Assembly: GCA_013003335.1 (NCBI GenBank)
Contig: JABDJT010000337.1
Location: 1-14,552 of the forward strand
DNA from: Verrucomicrobiales bacterium
GTDB taxonomy: Bacteria > Verrucomicrobiota > Verrucomicrobiia > Verrucomicrobiales > DEV007
Direction of reading: 5' to 3'
Length of the DNA stretch: 14,552 nt
In this document: positions 9,952 to 14,552 of the stretch, one piece after another
Layout: each line of letters opens with the position of its first letter
Position numbering within the stretch: the first letter of the stretch is position 1
Notes under the pieces: generated by a model
The model's input: the letters and a program-made list of their open reading frames with translations, nothing else
What the model was told of the DNA's origin: nothing
Database searches by the model: none
Translations under genes and position numbers: made by a program

Positions 9952-11442
9952 TTAGTTTTGAGCGGTGGTCGGGCGCGCGACGGGTTTGCCCTTGGAATCT
10001 TCGCTCGGTGGCGCGACTTTTTTTACAACTTCGATCTTGGTATTGTCGGAGGAGAGGTATTCGGCAAGTTGATTGATCTTGAAGTTCCACCCAATTTTTT
10101 CCGTTTCGTTATTGCCCGTGTGCCGCAGATCGACCACGACTCCGCACGAATCACCGCGGAGTCGCTGCGGGATTTGATAGGAAATGATCCCGGTTTCCGG
10201 GTCGTATTCATGCGGAACGCTTCCGTAACCGGTGATTCTCATCGAAATGCTGTCCGGATTGACGCCGCTGAGTTTTGATACGTCCATCTCGATTCTCGGA
10301 AGCCGGTTTTTGATGGTGGCACCGCTTTCGGGATAAGTCGTGACCAGCGGCCCCTGGACTTCACCGTCTTCCGTTTTGGTTTCCGAAATCAGCTTCCGAC
10401 CGGAGGAATTGACGCTTCCACCGCCAAAGGAAAGAGCAGGACCGAAATTGGCTCCGGTGGTGCCGTGGACAATGTAGCGTCCGATTTCCATGGCTTCGTT
10501 GCCCCATTTCTGGACCGGATTTTTCGTGTCCTTGCCTTCCTCGTCTTTTTCGACGGGCCACTTCGTCTTTCTGCCGTTGACCGTGAAACACGCTTCATAG
10601 CCGAATTCACGAGCCATTTCGACAATCTGGTCGCTGTAAATGCCGTAGGGATAAGCGAATGTCTTGGTCACCCCACCGGTGTCGCCGAAATTTTCGACGA
10701 GGAAATTGTAGGAGTCCTCCAGTTCCGCCTTCAACCATTCCTTGTATTGCTCGGCGGATTTTCCACTCTTCTTCGCCATGTTATTGTGGGAAATCGAATG
10801 GCTGCCGATTGTTCCGCCGTTGGCGATCAGGTCGCGAATTTCCTGGTGGGTAAGGGAACGTCCGCCCACACCGACGTAATTTTTATAGAGGAAGACCGTG
10901 AAGGGATATTCGAATTCCTTCAGCACATCCATGGCGAGGGTGTGAGTCGCTTTCCAGCCGTCGTCGATTGTGATCATGACGCATTCTTCCGGGATTTCCT
11001 CTTTTCCTGCTTTCCAGTCGAGAAATTGCCGCATGCTGATAACCGGGAGTTCGGCGTCCTTGATCTGCTGCATCTGCGAGCGGAATTCCTCGATGTTGAT
11101 GATCATGTCGTTCCGCGGTCGGGGAGCTTCCGTGAAATCGTGGTAGCCCAGGATGGAAACGCGGCAGTCTTTGTCGATGATACGAGCCATCCTGGCTTCC
11201 GCTGGGTCCGGTGGCGGCGGCATGATTGAATCGGCTTCCTCCGCGAGGATTTGAGTCGGGTCCGGTTGAGTAATCGGATCGAAATTGGCCTCCGGCTCGC
11301 GATTGAGGGCCTCGCCGACGCGTTCAGCGAATGAACCGGCGTCATTACACGACACCAGGGGCAAAAAAGTGAAAATTCCGGCCAGGAGAGGGAGAAAATT
11401 CAGGTTGAGCCGGGGCGTGTGGCTGCGGGGGTGTTCTTCCAT
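9952..11442 (-). CDS. Lipoprotein polysaccharide deacetylase (NodB/CE4 family) with C-terminal Ig-like domain
   Basis: Metal-dependent de-N-acetylase (or de-O-acetylase) probably acting on an envelope or exported polysaccharide. 496 residues. The signal peptide ends in lipobox LVSC with lipidated Cys32. A proline/acidic linker leads to the NodB domain (about 92-310): motif 1 ITIDDG with Asp160/Asp161, motif 2 SHSISH with metal ligands His215 and His219, and motif 3 FAYPYG 262-267. A C-terminal region (about 355-465) has the rhythm of bacterial Ig-like domains (ATIKNRLPRIE...GVNPDSISMRITG...ISYQIPQRL). The start at 11442 lacks an SD but sits just behind a good promoter. Substrate unknown; the lipoprotein form recalls PgaB/IcaB-type deacetylases, but no matching synthase is in the window. 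Divergent from rsmH. Confidence 0.9.
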   Translation of the reverse strand: MEEHPRSHTPRLNLNFLPLLAGIFTFLPLVSCNDAGSFAERVGEALNREPEANFDPITQPDPTQILAEEADSIMPPPPDPAEARMARIIDKDCRVSILGYHDFTEAPRPRNDMIINIEEFRSQMQQIKDAELPVISMRQFLDWKAGKEEIPEECVMITIDDGWKATHTLAMDVLKEFEYPFTVFLYKNYVGVGGRSLTHQEIRDLIANGGTIGSHSISHNNMAKKSGKSAEQYKEWLKAELEDSYNFLVENFGDTGGVTKTFAYPYGIYSDQIVEMAREFGYEACFTVNGRKTKWPVEKDEEGKDTKNPVQKWGNEAMEIGRYIVHGTTGANFGPALSFGGGSVNSSGRKLISETKTEDGEVQGPLVTTYPESGATIKNRLPRIEMDVSKLSGVNPDSISMRITGYGSVPHEYDPETGIISYQIPQRLRGDSCGVVVDLRHTGNNETEKIGWNFKINQLAEYLSSDNTKIEVVKKVAPPSEDSKGKPVARPTTAQN

Positions 11443-11459
11443 GACAGGTCGTTCGGGCC

Positions 11460-11488
11460 AGTATATACGCGGAATCAGGAATCGTAAA
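11460..11488 (-). promoter_or_regulatory. Candidate sigma-70-type promoter for the deacetylase gene
   Basis: On the minus strand, TTTACG (11488-11483) and TATACT (11465-11460) match -35 and -10 boxes (4/6 and 5/6) with an ideal 17-bp spacer. Transcription would start near 11453, leaving a leader of only about 11 nt before the ATG at 11442. This fits the lack of an SD sequence. Confidence 0.55.
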
Positions 11489-11522
11489 CTGTCGTCTGAG
11501 AGATCCCGGAGATCACTGAAAA

Positions 11523-11565
11523 TGATCCAACAGGGTCAGTTTGGCGAACCAACGCCGTTGATTCG
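11523..11565. repeat. Dispersed 43-nt palindrome, copy D (degenerate right arm)
   Basis: Left arm CAACAGGGT (11528-11536) is perfect. The right arm ACGCCGTTG (11552-11560) has two changes, leaving 7 of 9 pairs. The interior is 15 nt with GTTT, triloop GGC and GAAC (11546-11549), the inner stem closing by a T-G wobble. The ATTCG flank (11561-11565) is as in copies A and B. It lies between the divergent deacetylase and rsmH promoters rather than at a gene's 3' end. Confidence 0.7.
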
Positions 11566-11612
11566 TGTTTTCTCAAAACTGAAACTATTTTGGTTTTCTT
11601 AATTTTTTAGAC

Positions 11613-11642
11613 TTGCTTACAATTGCTGATAAGGAATATAAT
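11613..11642 (+). promoter_or_regulatory. Candidate sigma-70-type promoter for the rsmH-ftsL-ftsI cluster
   Basis: A perfect TATAAT at 11637-11642 lies 18 bp after TTGCTT (11613-11618, 3/6). An AT-rich stretch (about 11580-11610) just upstream could serve as an UP element. The predicted start is near 11649. The transcribed leader contains a near-palindrome (11668-11686) built around TTCTAGAA, which could be an operator or RNA element; nothing more can be said of it. Confidence 0.6.
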
Positions 11643-11708
11643 CATCCCTGTTGTTTTCTAAATTTATGGAAATTCTAGAAGTTTCCGCAACCTTCTTCCG
11701 ATCCTCCT

Positions 11709-12881
11709 ATGATCATCCCTTTTAGACCTTCACTCAAGTTGCAAGAAGCCGGTGGCAGATCCGGCGGCGGCGGAGGCTGTGTTGTTTCCTCTTCATCTTC
11801 ATCTAGCCTGGACTGGAATGGCATGGCATTGTCAGCAATGGCGGACGAGGTTGGGAGTGTCGGGGGTGGTAACGGAGTGCCGGATCGTAACGGGAAGCCT
11901 GTCCAGCAGCCGAATTCCGTTCTTGGGCCGGATCGTGGTGGGATTGTGGAAGATCTGCCGTTTTATCATGAGCCGGTGCTGAAGCGCGAGGTTCTGGCGG
12001 CTTTGAAACCGGGTTTTGGAAAACAGTTTCTGGACGGCACAACCGGCGGCGGCGGTCATTCGGAATTGCTGCTCACGGCGGGGGCACACGTGATTGGCTG
12101 CGATCAGGATGAGGAAGCGCTGGCCTACGCAACGGCGCGGCTGGGTCGTTTCGGGGATCAATTTTTGCCGGTGCCGGCGAATTTTGCCGATATGGAACAG
12201 GTGTTCGAGGAAATCGGGGTCGATCGGGTGGACGGAATTTTGCTGGATATTGGGGTGTCGTCCCACCAGTTGGATGAGGCACGGCGCGGGTTTTCGTTTT
12301 CCAAGGATGGGCCGCTGGATATGCGCATGAACCAGTCGGCGGGTCAAACGGCAGCGGATTTGGTGAACGAGGAGGACGAGGAGGAGCTGGGCCGGATTTT
12401 CCGGGAATACGGGGAGGAACGTTCGTGGCGGAAAGCGGCGAGAGCGATCGTGTCCGCGCGGAAGAAGGAAAAAATCGAGACGACGAAGCAGCTCAGCGAG
12501 GTGATTGGATCGGTGATTCCGAAAACATCGGCGAGGAACCCGGCCACGAAGATTTTCCAGGGGCTGCGAATTGCTGTGAACGATGAATTGGGAAGGCTGG
12601 AGGAGGCGCTGGAGAAATCGGCGGACTACCTGTTGGCTGACGGGGTGTTGGCGGTGATCACCTTTCATTCGCTGGAAGACCGGATTGTGAAGCAGTTTCT
12701 CCGCCGGACGAGTCAGCCGTATATCGACCGCCCGGAGTGGCCGGAACCGAAGTTGAATCCGGACTACCGTTTTAATCTGCCGAGCCGGAAGGCGATTCAG
12801 CCTTCGGAGGAGGAGATTGAAGGTAACCCGCGGGCGCGAAGCGCGAAATTACGGGTTGGGGTCCGGATCGGGGATCAGTGA
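11709..12881 (+). CDS. rsmH: 16S rRNA (cytosine-1402-N4)-methyltransferase RsmH (MraW), start uncertain
   Basis: SAM-dependent methylase of C1402 in the ribosomal P site, commonly the first or second gene of the dcw cluster. Family motifs are clear: YHEPVLK (from Tyr86), the SAM motif FLDGTTGGGGHS (Asp109), GILLDIGVSSHQLD, FSFSKDGPLDMRM, and near the end ITFHSLEDRIVKQF and RSAKLRV. The conserved part starts near residue 85, so the long frame carries about 80 extra residues, including a run of five Gly and a run of seven Ser, in codons unlike the rest. The ATG at 11709 has no SD (preceded by CCTCCT). Other starts are ATG 11823, ATG 11838, and GTG 11946, which has a GGTGGG three nt upstream and would give a normal-length protein beginning MEDLPFYHEP. 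Function is certain; the N-terminus is not. Confidence 0.92.
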   Translation: MIIPFRPSLKLQEAGGRSGGGGGCVVSSSSSSSLDWNGMALSAMADEVGSVGGGNGVPDRNGKPVQQPNSVLGPDRGGIVEDLPFYHEPVLKREVLAALKPGFGKQFLDGTTGGGGHSELLLTAGAHVIGCDQDEEALAYATARLGRFGDQFLPVPANFADMEQVFEEIGVDRVDGILLDIGVSSHQLDEARRGFSFSKDGPLDMRMNQSAGQTAADLVNEEDEEELGRIFREYGEERSWRKAARAIVSARKKEKIETTKQLSEVIGSVIPKTSARNPATKIFQGLRIAVNDELGRLEEALEKSADYLLADGVLAVITFHSLEDRIVKQFLRRTSQPYIDRPEWPEPKLNPDYRFNLPSRKAIQPSEEEIEGNPRARSAKLRVGVRIGDQ

Positions 12882-12941
12882 ATTTCAATTTATCAGAGGT
12901 CGGGATCTGAATCGAATAACCAAGAACAAGAGGAGAGAAAA

Positions 12942-13352
12942 ATGGTAAGAAGAAATCGATATCGAAACCCGCTGAAGACGCCCGGGCTGTTCCGGGTGTT
13001 GTTTCTTTGCCTGGCGATCGGTGGGATCGGGGCCTGTTTTGTGACGATCCGGAATCGTCACGTGAAGAAAGGTGACGAGATTCGCGAGCGTGAATTGTTG
13101 ATCGTGAAACTGGAGCAGGACGTGGAGATGTATGAACTGCGAATCGCGGGAATGATGGACCGCAACGAGCTGGATCGCTGGCTGCGTTGGAAGGGGAGTG
13201 ACCTGCAGGACATCGACCCGACCCGCGTCTGGAATATCAAGCCGGCTCCGCGGGATTTCCGTGAGATCGTTGCAGTGGATCGTGAGATGGAATCGCCACC
13301 TCCGCAGCCGGCTCAACCGGTCGACACGCTGCCTACCGTGGTCCGGGAATGA
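12942..13352 (+). CDS. FtsL-like small division protein
   Basis: 136-residue single-pass protein at the place where ftsL normally sits, between rsmH and the class B PBP gene. A short basic cytoplasmic N-terminus (RRNRYRNPLK) leads into one transmembrane helix (about 15-36), then a heptad-rich helix (about 42-80) suited to coiled-coil pairing, then a proline-rich C-terminus. FtsL proteins form a complex with FtsB and FtsQ that activates FtsWI at the septum. They diverge so much that order and topology are the usual evidence, as here. The ATG has a good SD, AGGAGA at 12931-12936. The gene starts 60 nt after rsmH ends, and its TGA overlaps an ATG (ATGA at 13349-13352). The assignment rests on position and architecture, not sequence identity. 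Confidence 0.7.
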   Translation: MVRRNRYRNPLKTPGLFRVLFLCLAIGGIGACFVTIRNRHVKKGDEIRERELLIVKLEQDVEMYELRIAGMMDRNELDRWLRWKGSDLQDIDPTRVWNIKPAPRDFREIVAVDREMESPPPQPAQPVDTLPTVVRE

Positions 13353-13429
13353 AATTTCTGAAACTTCCCGACCGTAACCTTTTAGATCTTCGAAACCCAA
13401 CCGGAATTGATACTTGGATAAAGCCCTGA
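13349..13429 (+). CDS. Possible 26-codon coupling ORF between ftsL-like and PBP genes
   Basis: A short frame starts in the ATGA overlapping the stop of the ftsL-like gene and ends at TGA 13427-13429, 13 nt past the first base of the TTG start of the PBP gene. It would encode MKFLKLPDRNLLDLRNPTGI and six more residues. It could couple translation of the two genes, be a lost N-terminus of the PBP separated by a frameshift, or be chance. Confidence 0.3.
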   Translation: MKFLKLPDRNLLDLRNPTGIDTWIKP

Positions 13430-14552
13430 AAACGAGATTAATCGTGGCTTGCGTGGCGCTGACAGGAGGCTTGAGCCTTTTGTCAGCGCGACTGGTTTTT
13501 GTGCAGGCGGTGGACCATGAAATGTATGCCGAGGAAGCCCGCAAGCGCTACGTGCACAAGGAAACGCTGGAAGCTTCTCGTGGCCGCATTCTCGACCGGA
13601 ACGGCGAGCTTTTGGCGCGCAACCAGACGGTTTATACCCTGACGGTAGACTGCAACCGGTTGAACGCGCCGATCTCCGCCTACCGGGCATTGGCGGTGAA
13701 GGAATCGGAACGAACCGGTCGCCGAATCGATACCGGTGACATCAAGCGGCGTTATGACCGCGATGTCCTTCGGGCCTCGGACGAGGAAAAGGACGGAGCT
13801 CTGCGTAATGATTATTTTGCCCGCATCAACGAGCTGCTGTGGGAACCGCTGCGTATTCCCAAGCATGAGTTGGCGGCCAAGCTGAAAAGTAAAAAGACAG
13901 GTGAAATCGTCCTGGCCAAGGCCATCGAGGAGGATTTCAGCCGTGAGCTGCGCGGAATTATCCGGGAAAACCGGCTCGGTGGAATTGAACTCCGCAAAAC
14001 CGAGCGGCGGTTCTATCCCAGTCCGAAATCGTTGACCCACGTGATCGGATTCGTTGATGCCAACGGCGAGGGGAAAGCGGGAGTGGAGAAAGTTTTCCAG
14101 GAGGAAATGACCGGCACACCGGGATTTCGCTACACGGAACGGGACATCACCCGGAAGGAAATTCACGCCTTTCGCGGGGAGGAAAAGCTCCCGGTTCATG
14201 GAAATAACGTTCGGCTCACAATCGACATGAGCCTGCAGGTGATGGTTGAGGATAAACTGGATCAAGCGGTCGAGCAGTACACCCCGGAGAAAATCACGGC
14301 GATCTGGATGGATCCCCGGACGGGCGAGGTGCTCGCCATGGCCAGCCGACCCCATTTCAATCTCGATACCCGGGAAGGAATTCGTCGCAACCTGGCCATC
14401 ACGGACACGTATCAGCCCGGTTCCACCTTCAAAATTGTGGCTTTTGGCGCGGCGTTCGACAAGCGACTGATCACGCCGACGACCCCGATTTTCTGTCACT
14501 GGGGAAAATACGAAGACGAGGGATTTACCCTGTTGGATCACCATCCCTACGG
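13414..14552 (+). CDS. ftsI: Class B penicillin-binding protein, FtsI/PBP3-like transpeptidase (3' truncated by window edge)
   Basis: Septal peptidoglycan transpeptidase working with FtsW. An in-frame stop at 13408-13410 limits the start to TTG 13414 or later. From there a short cytoplasmic stretch and one transmembrane helix (about 9-28) lead to the PBP dimerisation domain with SRGRILDRNGELLARN, then RRFYPSPKSLTHVIGF and a GKAGVEK segment. The transpeptidase domain begins near residue 270 (NNVRLTIDMSLQ) and contains ITAIWMDPRTGEVLAMASRP and the active-site SxxK box GSTFK, with nucleophile Ser337 and Lys340. The SxN and KTG boxes fall beyond the edge. The TTG has only a weak GGA upstream and lies inside a short overlapping frame. 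Position after rsmH and ftsL favours FtsI over PBP2/MrdA or a sporulation homologue. No stop is reached. Confidence 0.92.
   Translation, partial: MDKALKTRLIVACVALTGGLSLLSARLVFVQAVDHEMYAEEARKRYVHKETLEASRGRILDRNGELLARNQTVYTLTVDCNRLNAPISAYRALAVKESERTGRRIDTGDIKRRYDRDVLRASDEEKDGALRNDYFARINELLWEPLRIPKHELAAKLKSKKTGEIVLAKAIEEDFSRELRGIIRENRLGGIELRKTERRFYPSPKSLTHVIGFVDANGEGKAGVEKVFQEEMTGTPGFRYTERDITRKEIHAFRGEEKLPVHGNNVRLTIDMSLQVMVEDKLDQAVEQYTPEKITAIWMDPRTGEVLAMASRPHFNLDTREGIRRNLAITDTYQPGSTFKIVAFGAAFDKRLITPTTPIFCHWGKYEDEGFTLLDHHPY

Noticed and set aside
11646..11653. CCCTGTTG near the predicted rsmH transcription start, complementary to copy D's left arm
   Set aside because: It is a single half-site with no adjacent partner or 15-nt interior. 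Long-range pairing with 11528-11535 is possible but an 8-mer can occur by chance.
11666..11725. 19-residue leader-peptide frame before rsmH
   Set aside because: No SD, no run of a regulatory amino acid, no attenuator-like hairpin and T-run; kept only as a note.
14526..14534. ACCCTGTTG near the right edge, matching a repeat arm
   Set aside because: It lies inside the PBP coding frame (Thr-Leu-Leu context) with no matching left arm 15 nt away; a chance match.
13483..14544. 353-codon frame on the - strand opposite the PBP gene
   Set aside because: The + strand has the clear PBP motifs including GSTFK; the other strand is a shadow.

Overview
The window reads as a piece of a Gram-negative-type chromosome, GC-rich (high fifties by eye), probably from the PVC group and most likely Verrucomicrobiota. 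That placement is inference. It rests on the mix of gene types: a forkhead-associated (FHA)-like ABC half-transporter, a GspG-like pseudopilin, a membrane-anchored protein with a pseudopilin-like C-terminus, and a division cluster running rsmH-ftsL-ftsI. It also rests on the fact that several solid genes lack a clear Shine-Dalgarno (SD) sequence. No tRNA, rRNA, CRISPR array, transposase or phage gene was seen.

Layout, left to right. (1) The 3' part of a long ABCG-type transporter gene (+); its 5' end is probably outside the window. (2) RNase R (-), convergent with gene 1. (3) A divergent, AT-rich intergenic region, then a pseudopilin gene (+). (4) A membrane-anchored protein of unknown function (-), convergent with the pseudopilin and lying downstream of glgX (glycogen debranching enzyme, -). 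glgX in turn follows a lipoprotein polysaccharide deacetylase (-), so these three may be partly co-transcribed. (5) A 266-bp AT-rich divergent region with good promoter candidates in both directions. (6) The start of a division and cell-wall (dcw) cluster (+): rsmH, an ftsL-like gene, and the 5' part of a class B penicillin-binding protein (ftsI-like) that runs off the right edge. No mraZ gene precedes rsmH.

The most unusual non-coding signal is a dispersed palindrome of about 43 nt in four intergenic copies (centres near 3341, 6373, 9906 and 11544). All four have the same geometry: a 9-bp outer stem (arm consensus CAACAGGGT / ACCCTGTTG), a 2x2 internal loop, a 4-bp inner stem GTTC/GAAC and a 3-nt loop. 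The variable positions keep the fold rather than the sequence, including one pair flip (C-G to G-C). Three copies sit at 3' ends of genes, and one supplies a stop codon. This looks like a genome-wide repeat family (REP/MITE-like or a bidirectional terminator or RNA-processing element) and is the best candidate here for something undescribed.

Functionally the window is mostly housekeeping and envelope biology: RNA decay (rnr), glycogen use (glgX), polysaccharide modification (deacetylase), secretion or pilus-like fibres (pseudopilin), export (ABC) and division and peptidoglycan synthesis (rsmH-ftsL-ftsI). Nothing in it looks clearly horizontally acquired.
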